From positions 9,114,001-9,178,000 of the forward strand of contig NZ_CP092497.1 of the NCBI RefSeq assembly GCF_022479115.1: DNA of 64,000 bases, written 5' to 3'. The first letter of the stretch is position 1. Each line of letters starts with the position of its first letter. Positions 34,987-43,354 of this stretch are shown in pieces. The position numbers and the translations under genes are program-made. Below the pieces are notes generated by a model, which saw only the letters and a program-made list of their open reading frames with translations, ran no database searches and had not been told where the DNA came from. Source of the stretch: Amycolatopsis sp. EV170708-02-1. Its GTDB lineage: Bacteria > Actinomycetota > Actinomycetes > Mycobacteriales > Pseudonocardiaceae.

Positions 34987-37900
34987 GTGCTCTCCTCCGG
35001 GGGCTTCGGCAGCCCCTGCTTCAGCCCGTCCATGAACTTCACCCGCACCTGGTTGATCAGCGCGGCTTCCAGCTGCGCCTGCAACTCGGTCAGCCTGCCC
35101 TGGCTTTTCGCGTCCTCGCCCGCCGAGTCGGGGATGTTCTCGTCCATCGCCCGGTTGTACGTCGGGAAGTCCCGGCGGACCTCGTAGAGGGCGTGCTCGA
35201 AGACGGCGACGTCGTCGATGCTCTTCAGATGCAGCCGCAGTTCGGCGACGTGCCCGTTCGGGAGCCGGACGTTCATCTGCAGGTCGCGGTAACCACTCGC
35301 CTGCGGGTTCGCGAACCGGTCCTCGAACTTGACGATCTTGAGGTCGTCCCGCTTCATGATCTTGTCCAGCGCCTGGTAGGCGTCCGCGACGGTGTTGAAC
35401 TGGATCTTCGCGCCGACGAGGTCGACCAGCCGGGAGGCGTCACCGCCGTACTTGGCGATCTTAGCCAGCGCCCGGCTTTCCGTCTTGGGTTCGGTCCGGG
35501 CGCCGGGGATGTCGTTCTCCCCGGCAAGCTCGGCGACGATTCGGTTGAGATGCCCCTGGTTTTCGGCCCAGGCGGCTTCTTCCCTGGCGAGGAATTCCTT
35601 GATCTTGGCGATGTTCCCGACGTGCTCTTCGGGGAACCCGGCGTGGACCCGGTGCTGCAGCGGCGCATTGGCGGCCACCGCGGCCGCCGCGTCGGCGATC
35701 TCCCGCTGCTCCGGGGTCAGTGGCGTCTCGCCCGGCCCCGCCTGTTCGACGCGGTCGATCAGCTGGTTGTCGTTCTCGCCCGCCTCCGTGACCGCGTCGT
35801 GCAGCATCGGGATCGCGTCCGGATGCTGGAGCAGGCTGCCGATGGTCTTCGGATTGTGCAGCAGGGAGTCGACGAGGTACCGGTTGTCCGGATCCAGCAT
35901 CAGGTCGACGAGCTTCTGCTGACCAGGAAGGTGGTCGCGGATGAAGTCGCTCAGCGGCCCGAGGTCGTGCTGGACACCATCGTCGGTCGTGATCCGGACA
36001 CGATCCCTGGTGTCGTCGAGTCCGGCGAGCGCCGCCTCGAACTCCGGGGTGGCGAGCAGCCGGTCGGCATTGGCGCGCGTCTCGGGATCGACGTGCGCGG
36101 GGGGTTCCGGCAACGACTGGGACGCCATGCCGTAGCCCGCGTCGCGCGGCGGCGTGACGATGGGGCGGCCGTCCGGCCCGATCCGCGACGGCTGCACGTC
36201 GGGCGCGTCTTCCCTGGCGAACGCGATCCGCGGGTCCACCGCCGGCTGATCCGGCCGCGCGAACGCGATCCGCGGGTCGACGGGCCGCGTCGACGAGGTC
36301 TCCGTCTGCGTGGTGTGGCCGTCGGTGTGCTGCGCGGCCGGGCCCTCCGGGACACCGACGTGCATCAGCTTCACGCCCAGCGGCGGATGCGGCAGGTTCA
36401 TCAGCGCGCCCGACTGCGGGTCGAGGAACGCGACGCCGTCACGCGTGTTCGCCACCATGGCGACGTGGCCGCGCTCGACGCCGTTCTCGTCGAGGTACTT
36501 CACCGCGACCACCGCGTGGTGATCGGTCGGCATGCCGCGCATCTCGCGGATGACGGTGTCGTAGTCGGCTCGGTCGGAGAACTGCCCGCCGAACCGCCCT
36601 TCGACGTGCTCCAGCGTGCCGCGGCTGTCCATCTCGTGCACGAGCAGCGGGCCGGCGGTCGAGTCGATGCCGTTCAGGCGATCCATGTACGCGCCCGGCG
36701 TGCGGGTGCAGTTGGAGCGGTAACCGTTCGCCAGCGCGTCGGGGTCGTTGAAGCGCGGGTTGACCTCGCCGAGCCGCGGATGCCGGTCGGCGATGTACGC
36801 GGCCTGCTGCTCGGGGCTCGCCGAACCGGCGTGGATCGCCGGCTCGCTCGGCGGGTTGGTCGCGACCGCCATCGACGAGTAGTCCCGCTCCGGGGCGGGC
36901 AGCTCGATCGTGTTGTCGGTGACGGGCTGCTCGCCGTACTCGGGTCCCTTGTCGGCGTCCGCGACCTTGTGGTCCGCCGGGTTCTCCGTGGTGACGTGCG
37001 GGGTCTGCGGCTCGTCGAAGCCACCGAGGCGCGCCATCGACTGCGCCTGGGCGAGGCGAGCGAGCTCCGGCGCCTCCGCGGCGTGCCGGGCCCGCCGCTC
37101 GTCCATTTTCTGCTTGGCGGTCTCGGGGTCGAGGTAGCGCGGGTCGCCGGGAGTGACCTCTTCGGCGTGGATGACCCACTTCGGCCGGTCGACCAGCGGC
37201 GGAGTCTTGAACTCCTTGCTGTGCACGTAAAGCTGCGTGGCCGGCTTGTTGATGGCCTCGTTCTCGCCGGGGTTCTCGGCGAGCGACGAGACGTCCTTGC
37301 CCGTCTTCGAGACGATGTGGATCTCGACGTCCTGGCCGAACTTCGACTTCGTGTCCGGCGACGTCTTGATGGTGGAGCTGGTCATCGTCGGCTCGGGCAC
37401 GGTCTGGCCGGGCTCGTAATGCGCCGCCATGATCGCGGCGGCCTGCATGTCGCCCTTGGTGTCGATGCCGCGGATGGCCTCGCCGTGGAAGTCCGGCAGC
37501 TCGTTGAGCGCGCCGACGATCGCCCGGGTGCTGCGCTGGGCGTTCTCGAAGTCGGGGTGCGACTCACCCTTGCGGTTCGCTTCGTTGATCGCGTAGGCGT
37601 GCTCGCGCGAGTACGAGTAGATCGCTTCGGCCGCTTCGGGCGAGACGCGGTCCTTCAGCGGGCTCGCTTCGAGACGCTTCAGCGCCTTTTCGCGGGCCTG
37701 CTCGGCGAGTTCGGCGCTGTCGTAGCGATCACGGAGGCTCTTGTGATCCTCAGGCGTGCCACGGAAGTTCTCGTCGCCGAGGTAGCTCTCGTCGATTCGG
37801 GCCGGCGTTTCCTCCGGACCCTTGAGCCGCTCGGCGATGTCGAGTTCGGTCTTGGGCGCCTGCTCCTGGGCCGGGCTTTCGGTATGCGTGCGCTCCGGCG

Positions 37901-40900
37901 CTTCCGGCGTGTGCGGAGCGTCGCCGCCGCCCATCGGCATCGCCTTGATCGACGTCGGATCGTCGGGCAGCGTCGCGAGCCGCCCGGTCATCGGGTCGGC
38001 GAAGACCACGCCGTGCGGCGTGTTCACCGCGGCGACGATGCGCGTCTCGATCCGGTCCTTGGACCGCGGTGAGCCTTCCGGCGCGTTCGGATCGGCGGCG
38101 GCGTGATGCTCGAACGCCACCGCGGTCCGCGCGCCGACCGGTCGTTCGCCCAGCTCACGGGCGATGTCGGCGAAGCCGTTCCGATCCGACCACTGCCCGC
38201 CGAGCCGGTCGCTCACGTGCTGCAGCGGCGAACCACCCGTCGACTGCCCGGCGACGGCGTCGCCACCGTCCATCCGGTTCTCGAACGCGACCAGCGCCTC
38301 GGCCGAGTTCGTCTGATAGCCGTCCTTCCACGATTCGGGCGCGTAGTAGTTGCGGGTGTTGGCCTCGCCGATCGCGGGGAGCTCGTCCATGACCAGCCGG
38401 ACCTGCTGGTGCGGCGTCTCGGTCGAACCGGCGTGGATGACCGGCGTCCCGCCCTCTTCGAGCGGTTTCGCCAGCTCGGACCAGCCGCCGTCGGGGGCGT
38501 GCTCTCTCGGCGGCTTCGGGGTCTCCCGGACCGGCGCGTCCGTGGCGTCGACCCAGCCGCCCTTGCCGTCGGCCAGCTTGGTTTCGAGCCCGCCGAGGCC
38601 CTGGTTCTGGAACAGCTCCGGGTGATCGCGGCGCAGCTGGGCTTCCTGGTCGGCGGCTTCCTGCGCCAGCCGCTCCTGCACGGCGTTGTTGTAGTCGCGC
38701 CGTTCGGCGACCTTCTGGTGGACCTCGTCCGGGCTCAGGTGGCCGTCTTCACCGGCGACGACCTCTTCGCATTCGACGATCCACTTCGGCAGGTCGTTCG
38801 GCGAACCGTCGTCCAGCCGCTTCTTGTAGTCCGGGTGTTCGGGATGCCCCGGGCCCATCTTGACGTCGGTGACACGCAGCTGCGTCGCCGACTTCATCAG
38901 CACTTCGCGTTCGTCCTTTTTGGACGCGAGGTCTTCGATGTGGCGTCCGGTCTTCGACTGGATGCGCATCTCGACTTCGCCGGGGAAGTTGCTGCGCGGA
39001 TGCTCGGGCGTGACCCGCGACGTGCTCAGCATCTGCGGGTCGACCATGACCTGGCCCTTGGTGTGCGCATCGAGGAAGGCACGGATCGCGCTCTCGTTGC
39101 CGCCGAAGTTCACCCGCCGCGAAACGAGCCCCTCGTAGGCGGGCATCTCGTTGAGGCCGGAGGTGATCGCCTCGATATGCGGACGGAGCGCGTCCAGCTC
39201 CGGGCCGCCGTGGCGCTGGGCGTGCGTGATCCGCTCGGCCATGTCGGTGCGCGTGTAGCTGTGCACCGCGTAGGCGCCCTGATCCGACATTTCCTTGACG
39301 CGCGGATCTTCGTGGGCGTCGCGTTTGGCGAGACCTTCGCGGCGGACCTGTTCGCTCCGCGCTTCCCCGGTGTCCTTGTCGAAACCTCGTTTGTCGATCT
39401 GCGTCTCGGCGAGCGCGCGATAGGCGGCCGGATCGTCCGTGTGGAAGTCCGGGTCGGTCAGGTACGGCTCGTCGACAGTGGTCTTGTCGGTGCTGTCGGT
39501 GCTGTCGGTCTTGTCGTCGGGCGTGACGTCCTGGGGCGCCTCGGTGTCGTGCGGAGCGTCGGGGTCCTTGGGGGTCTCGACGTTCTTCGGCGTCTCGGCG
39601 TCCTTGGGGACTTCGGTGTCCTTCGGCGCCTGAGTGTCCTTCGGCGTCTCGATGTCCTTGGGCGGGTTCCCGCCGCGGTCCTGGGGCACCTGCTGCGGCG
39701 CGTGCTCCACCGGCCGCACCGGTGGCTGCTGCTGCGGCGGACGCTGGGGACCCGCGTTCCCGTCGTGGCCGGGGCGCGGGGCCGGGACCTGCGGCGGACG
39801 TTGCGGACCACCGAACCGCGGCGGCTCGGCTCCGGGCGGCATCGGCCGGCCGGGCTGCTGTCCGGGACGGCCCGGCTGCCCGGGGTGGTGACCGGGCGGA
39901 GGCGGCGGCATGGGGCCGCGGTTGCCGGGGAACGGACCGTTGCCCGGATGCGGGGGCCGCGGCGGATATCCCGCCGGGCCGCGGTTGCCAGGAGGCGGAC
40001 CGGGCGGAGGTGTCTGCGGGCGCGGCGGAACCCCGCCGTTCGGACCAGGACCGGGACCAGGCCTGCCCTGATACCCCTGGGGCGGCCGCGGCGGACCGGG
40101 CGGCTGTGGCGGTTGCTGCGGACCCTGAGGACGCTGACGCTGCGGAGGCCCACCCTGGCCAGGGTGCGGGGGCGGCGGCTGCGGCCCGGTCGGACGCGTC
40201 CCCATCGGGCCGGGCTGCCCCTGCTGTCCTCGATGCGGCATCGGTCCGCCGCCACCACCAGGAGGAGGCGGCGGAGGCGCGAAACCACCGGGAGGCGGCG
40301 GCTGCGTCGGCTGCTGGCCCTGGAAGGGCATCGGCGCGGGCGGCTGGTCGAACCGCGGCTGCTGCGGTCCGCCGTTCCCGGCGAGGCCCGCGGCCTGGAC
40401 GCTGTCGTTCGGCCGGGCGGGCCGGGACGGATCGTGTCCGCCGGGCGGGAAGCCGCCTGGCGTGGGCCCATTGCCGGGCGGGTTGCCGCCGGGCGCCATG
40501 CCGTAGCCACCCGACGGAGCGGACGAGCCCGAGTTCGACGCCATGCCGTAGCCACCGGAACTCGACGGCGCGCCCGAGGAAGCGGCGGGCGGCATCGCGC
40601 TGGATTGCGACGGACTCGGCGAAGGGCTGTGCGACGGACTCGGCGCCGGACTGGACGCCGGTCCTTGTGACGGGCCGGCCGCCGGCGTTTGTGCCGGAGC
40701 GCTCGCCGGTGTCTGGGCAGGGTTCGCCGCCGGGGCTTGCGACTGGGCGGCGGGTGCCTGCTGCTGATTCCCCGCCGCGGCCTGCTGCTGCTGTTGTTGT
40801 TGCTGACCGGATCCGTTGTCCGCGGCCGGTGCGTTCTGGTGGGTCTGCGCCGCACGCTGACCGTCACCGGTGTTCGCCGGGGCGTCCGCCGGACGTTCCG

Positions 40901-42320
40901 GAGCCTGCGTCGAGGACTGGCTGACCCGGTCGCCGTCGGCCGCCCGCTGCGGCTGCGGATCGGCACTCCGCGGCGAAGCGTCACTGTCCGAAGTGGACCG
41001 TGGCGCCGGATCCGACGAAGAGTCCGACCGCGAGGACGAACCCGAATCCGACGAAGAACCCGAGTCCGACGAAGAGTCCGACCGCGAGGACGAACCCGAA
41101 TCCGACGAAGAACCCGAGTCCGACGAAGAGTCCGACCGCGAGGACGAACCCGAATCCGACGAAGAACCCGAGTCCGATGAAGAGTCCGACCGCGTAGCGG
41201 AACCCGAGTCCGAAGAACCCGAGTCCGATGAAGAGTCCGACCGCGTAGCGGAACCCGAGTCCGAAGAACCCGGCGTGCGCGAAGGCGTCCCCGAATCCCC
41301 GGTATCCACATCCGGCGTCGAAGGCCCGTCGCCCGCCGAAGGGCCGGGCGTGTTCGCGGCCTTGATGTCGCCGATCTGGCTCTTGGCCCCGTCGACACCG
41401 CCGCCGACCGCCCCGCCGGACGCGCCCATCAGGACGTCCTTGGCCGAAAGCTTGTCCAGGTCGCCGGTGACGGCGGCCTGCCCGACCGTGCTGGCGACCC
41501 CTTCGGCCGCGCCGCGGACGGCACCGCGCGCCGCGCTGTCAACGATCTGGCCGCCGACGCTGTCCGAAAGCCCCTTGGTGGCGCCCTTGCCGATACTGCT
41601 GCTGCCCGCGCCCACCACGCCGTCGACGGCACCGCTGATCGCGGAATCCTTGGTCTTGCTGAAATCCCAGCTGTCGCGGTCGCCCTTGGCCATCTGCAGG
41701 CCCTGGATCCCCGCGTCCATGGCGAGGTTCATCGCCGTGTTCTGCAGGACTTCCTTGCCGATCTTCTTCAGGCCCTCCTTGAGCAGCTTCTCGAGGAGTT
41801 CCTTCGCGACCTTCTTGAAGCCTTCCTGCGCGAGCTTCTGCATCAGCTGGCGGAAGATCATCTGGACGGTCATGCGGGTGGCGATCTGCGCCGGTGCGAT
41901 CCCGGCCGTCGAACCGCCGAACGTCACCGCCGCGGCCGCGATCATCGCGACGATCTGCGCGGCCAGGATCACCAGCGAGATGATGATCATGTACTTCGTG
42001 TACTCGACGTCCAGCGCGGTCGCGTTGCACGAGTCGCCGAGCGCCTTCGAAGAATCGGCGAGCGACTTGAAGTACGCCTCGTCGCCCTCGACGAACTTCT
42101 TCCAGGCCTCGGCGAACTTCTCCGCGCCCTGGCCGCTCCAGCCGCCGAGGACCTCGGTGGCGCCCTTGGTCGCGGTGTCGGCGATCGGCTGGATCGCCTT
42201 CGAGGCGTTGTGCCAGGCGTCGCGCAGTTCGCGGAGCTTGTCCTCGTCGCCTTCGGGCCAGCTTTCCCCGACGACGATCGGCAAGAGCCACTTGACCGCG
42301 TCGGGCATCTCCATACCCAC
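34983..42320 (-). CDS. 2445-residue polymorphic toxin-like protein: CpnT-like N-terminus, two ADP-ribosyltransferases, two papain-like domains, RelA/SpoT-like C-terminus
   Basis: Domain order by approximate residue. 1-330: WXG100-like/CpnT-type N-terminal domain (GGWSGQGAEKFAEAW) with a membrane segment at 108-135 and Gly-rich helices. 340-440: Ser-Asp repeats. 440-940: Pro/Gln-rich linker. 947-1190: ADP-ribosyltransferase with R-S-E triad (LVSRRVNFG, MLSTSRV, DEREVL). 1300-1465: papain-like domain with TNSAEALVAF, lacking the nucleophilic Cys. 1510-1718: second ADP-ribosyltransferase (EAIRGID, MTSSTIK, GENEAI). 1837-1987: papain-like domain with intact GYRSNCTRT and ERGHVAMV. 2275-2370: RelA/SpoT-like (RALAKIAKYGG, LVDLVGAKIQF, FANPQASGYRDLQMNV). 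GTG 42320 is given. It follows a WXG100 gene by four bases. Confidence 0.85.
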   Translation of the reverse strand: MGMEMPDAVKWLLPIVVGESWPEGDEDKLRELRDAWHNASKAIQPIADTATKGATEVLGGWSGQGAEKFAEAWKKFVEGDEAYFKSLADSSKALGDSCNATALDVEYTKYMIIISLVILAAQIVAMIAAAAVTFGGSTAGIAPAQIATRMTVQMIFRQLMQKLAQEGFKKVAKELLEKLLKEGLKKIGKEVLQNTAMNLAMDAGIQGLQMAKGDRDSWDFSKTKDSAISGAVDGVVGAGSSSIGKGATKGLSDSVGGQIVDSAARGAVRGAAEGVASTVGQAAVTGDLDKLSAKDVLMGASGGAVGGGVDGAKSQIGDIKAANTPGPSAGDGPSTPDVDTGDSGTPSRTPGSSDSGSATRSDSSSDSGSSDSGSATRSDSSSDSGSSSDSGSSSRSDSSSDSGSSSDSGSSSRSDSSSDSGSSSDSGSSSRSDSSSDPAPRSTSDSDASPRSADPQPQRAADGDRVSQSSTQAPERPADAPANTGDGQRAAQTHQNAPAADNGSGQQQQQQQQAAAGNQQQAPAAQSQAPAANPAQTPASAPAQTPAAGPSQGPASSPAPSPSHSPSPSPSQSSAMPPAASSGAPSSSGGYGMASNSGSSAPSGGYGMAPGGNPPGNGPTPGGFPPGGHDPSRPARPNDSVQAAGLAGNGGPQQPRFDQPPAPMPFQGQQPTQPPPPGGFAPPPPPPGGGGGPMPHRGQQGQPGPMGTRPTGPQPPPPHPGQGGPPQRQRPQGPQQPPQPPGPPRPPQGYQGRPGPGPGPNGGVPPRPQTPPPGPPPGNRGPAGYPPRPPHPGNGPFPGNRGPMPPPPPGHHPGQPGRPGQQPGRPMPPGAEPPRFGGPQRPPQVPAPRPGHDGNAGPQRPPQQQPPVRPVEHAPQQVPQDRGGNPPKDIETPKDTQAPKDTEVPKDAETPKNVETPKDPDAPHDTEAPQDVTPDDKTDSTDSTDKTTVDEPYLTDPDFHTDDPAAYRALAETQIDKRGFDKDTGEARSEQVRREGLAKRDAHEDPRVKEMSDQGAYAVHSYTRTDMAERITHAQRHGGPELDALRPHIEAITSGLNEMPAYEGLVSRRVNFGGNESAIRAFLDAHTKGQVMVDPQMLSTSRVTPEHPRSNFPGEVEMRIQSKTGRHIEDLASKKDEREVLMKSATQLRVTDVKMGPGHPEHPDYKKRLDDGSPNDLPKWIVECEEVVAGEDGHLSPDEVHQKVAERRDYNNAVQERLAQEAADQEAQLRRDHPELFQNQGLGGLETKLADGKGGWVDATDAPVRETPKPPREHAPDGGWSELAKPLEEGGTPVIHAGSTETPHQQVRLVMDELPAIGEANTRNYYAPESWKDGYQTNSAEALVAFENRMDGGDAVAGQSTGGSPLQHVSDRLGGQWSDRNGFADIARELGERPVGARTAVAFEHHAAADPNAPEGSPRSKDRIETRIVAAVNTPHGVVFADPMTGRLATLPDDPTSIKAMPMGGGDAPHTPEAPERTHTESPAQEQAPKTELDIAERLKGPEETPARIDESYLGDENFRGTPEDHKSLRDRYDSAELAEQAREKALKRLEASPLKDRVSPEAAEAIYSYSREHAYAINEANRKGESHPDFENAQRSTRAIVGALNELPDFHGEAIRGIDTKGDMQAAAIMAAHYEPGQTVPEPTMTSSTIKTSPDTKSKFGQDVEIHIVSKTGKDVSSLAENPGENEAINKPATQLYVHSKEFKTPPLVDRPKWVIHAEEVTPGDPRYLDPETAKQKMDERRARHAAEAPELARLAQAQSMARLGGFDEPQTPHVTTENPADHKVADADKGPEYGEQPVTDNTIELPAPERDYSSMAVATNPPSEPAIHAGSASPEQQAAYIADRHPRLGEVNPRFNDPDALANGYRSNCTRTPGAYMDRLNGIDSTAGPLLVHEMDSRGTLEHVEGRFGGQFSDRADYDTVIREMRGMPTDHHAVVAVKYLDENGVERGHVAMVANTRDGVAFLDPQSGALMNLPHPPLGVKLMHVGVPEGPAAQHTDGHTTQTETSSTRPVDPRIAFARPDQPAVDPRIAFAREDAPDVQPSRIGPDGRPIVTPPRDAGYGMASQSLPEPPAHVDPETRANADRLLATPEFEAALAGLDDTRDRVRITTDDGVQHDLGPLSDFIRDHLPGQQKLVDLMLDPDNRYLVDSLLHNPKTIGSLLQHPDAIPMLHDAVTEAGENDNQLIDRVEQAGPGETPLTPEQREIADAAAAVAANAPLQHRVHAGFPEEHVGNIAKIKEFLAREEAAWAENQGHLNRIVAELAGENDIPGARTEPKTESRALAKIAKYGGDASRLVDLVGAKIQFNTVADAYQALDKIMKRDDLKIVKFEDRFANPQASGYRDLQMNVRLPNGHVAELRLHLKSIDDVAVFEHALYEVRRDFPTYNRAMDENIPDSAGEDAKSQGRLTELQAQLEAALINQVRVKFMDGLKQGLPKPPEEST
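41011..41274. repeat. Tandem repeat encoding Ser-Asp-Gly segments
   Basis: Three identical 54-base units (41011-41064, 41065-41118, 41119-41172) are followed by two 51-base variants (to 41274). Each unit encodes about 18 residues (SDSGSSSDSGSSSRSDSS) in the linker of the large toxin-like protein. Identity of the units implies recent expansion, and copy number is likely to vary among strains. Confidence 0.9.
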
Positions 42321-42324
42321 GGCG

Positions 42325-42654
42325 CTAGACCTTCTTGTCCAGCGTCGACTTGATCTCTTCCTCGGCGTTCGTGAACGCGGTCATCGACCGTTCGACGTTG
42401 TGCTGCATGCCCCGCAGCGCCTCGACGATGTTCGCGAACCCCTCGGACGAGCCCTGCGCGCCCGGCTCGTAGTCCTTCGCGAACTCCTTGCCCGCGTCGT
42501 CGTTGCCCCAGCACTGGCCGAGCGAGTTCATCGCGGCCAGCAGTTCCTTGCCCGCCTCGTCCAGCTGGTCCGCGGCGATCCCCAGTTTGGCCGCGGCCGA
42601 CTTCACCGCGTCCGGATCCGCGGTGAATCCGCCGCCGCCCCCACCGTTCGGCAT
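42325..42654 (-). CDS. WXG100-family secretion protein
   Basis: 109 residues, a helical hairpin around QCWGNDDAGKEF, where WGN stands for the WXG turn, with the first helix AVKSAAAKLGIAADQLDEAGKELLAAM and the second ANIVEALRGMQHNVERSMTAFTNAE. WXG100 proteins are substrates of or adaptors for type VII secretion. It is the position equivalent of EsxE/EsxF beside CpnT. It overlaps the YbaB-like gene by one base (TGATG) and precedes the large toxin-like gene. Confidence 0.88.
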   Translation of the reverse strand: MPNGGGGGGFTADPDAVKSAAAKLGIAADQLDEAGKELLAAMNSLGQCWGNDDAGKEFAKDYEPGAQGSSEGFANIVEALRGMQHNVERSMTAFTNAEEEIKSTLDKKV

Positions 42655-43271
42655 CAGACCCCCCTGGTCAGCCAGCTCGAAGGCGGCTCTTCCTCATCGT
42701 CGTCCTGCTGGCGCACCCGTTTCGGAACCGGTTTCGGCGTCGGCGGTGCCGGCGGAGCAGGCGGTGGCGGAGGAGGCGGGGCGTCGTCCTTGATCATCAG
42801 CGGGGCGTCGAAGTCTTCGTCGGACTTCGCCGGTGCCTCTTCCTCCTCGGCCGCGAGGAAGTCCGGGATCGCCGGCATCAGCCCTTGGAGCGAAGGCGCG
42901 CCTTCGATGAGGTCCGACAGATCCGGCAGCCCTTCGGTGATCGGGGCCATCAGCTCGGCGACCTGCTGCTTGACCTGCAGCGATCCCTGACGGACCAGGG
43001 TCAGCACGGTATTGGCCAGCTGCGCGGGGTTGGTGCGCTCGAAGGCGTTCGGCTGGATCTCGAGTTTGGCGAGGGTGCCGGTCGCGTCGATGGTGGCGCG
43101 GACGAGGCCGTCCTGCGAGACCACCGTCGCCGATGTCTGCGAAGCGGCTTCCTGCGCGTCCCGTAGCTGGGCCGTCTGGCGCTCGAACTGTTCGAGCAGC
43201 GTGTCGACCTGGTCCTTCATGGCGGCATTACGCGCTTCGAGGCGTGCGCTGTCGTCGCCGGCCGTCGTCAC
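42654..43271 (-). CDS. YbaB/EbfC-like protein with proline-rich tail, first gene of the toxin operon
   Basis: 205 residues from GTG 43271 (GGGGG about six bases upstream; GTG 43310 possible). The core (about 5-105: ATVVSQDGLVRATIDATGTLAKLEIQPNAF) matches YbaB/EbfC nucleoid-associated folds, which in actinobacteria commonly accompany WXG100 genes. The C-terminus has a long Asp/Glu-rich region and Pro runs. Upstream, 43272-43354 separates it from the MFS gene (transcribed in the same direction) and probably holds the operon promoter. Confidence 0.75.
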   Translation of the reverse strand: MTTAGDDSARLEARNAAMKDQVDTLLEQFERQTAQLRDAQEAASQTSATVVSQDGLVRATIDATGTLAKLEIQPNAFERTNPAQLANTVLTLVRQGSLQVKQQVAELMAPITEGLPDLSDLIEGAPSLQGLMPAIPDFLAAEEEEAPAKSDEDFDAPLMIKDDAPPPPPPPAPPAPPTPKPVPKRVRQQDDDEEEPPSSWLTRGV

Positions 43272-43354
43272 TTGAGCCCCCGCTAGTGCTGGATCCCGGG
43301 CATACGCCACCCGGTGTCGGTAAGCGTCACCCTAATGCCAACGCCCGCCCCATA

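Noticed and set aside
35193..40670. Two long + strand frames opposite the 2445-residue gene
   Set aside because: Composition is Arg/Val/Leu/Gly-rich and irregular; the - strand carries recognisable catalytic motifs across the same bases.
41011..41274. Regular repeats that might suggest a CRISPR array
   Set aside because: There are no unique spacers: units are contiguous and in frame with a Ser-Asp linker.
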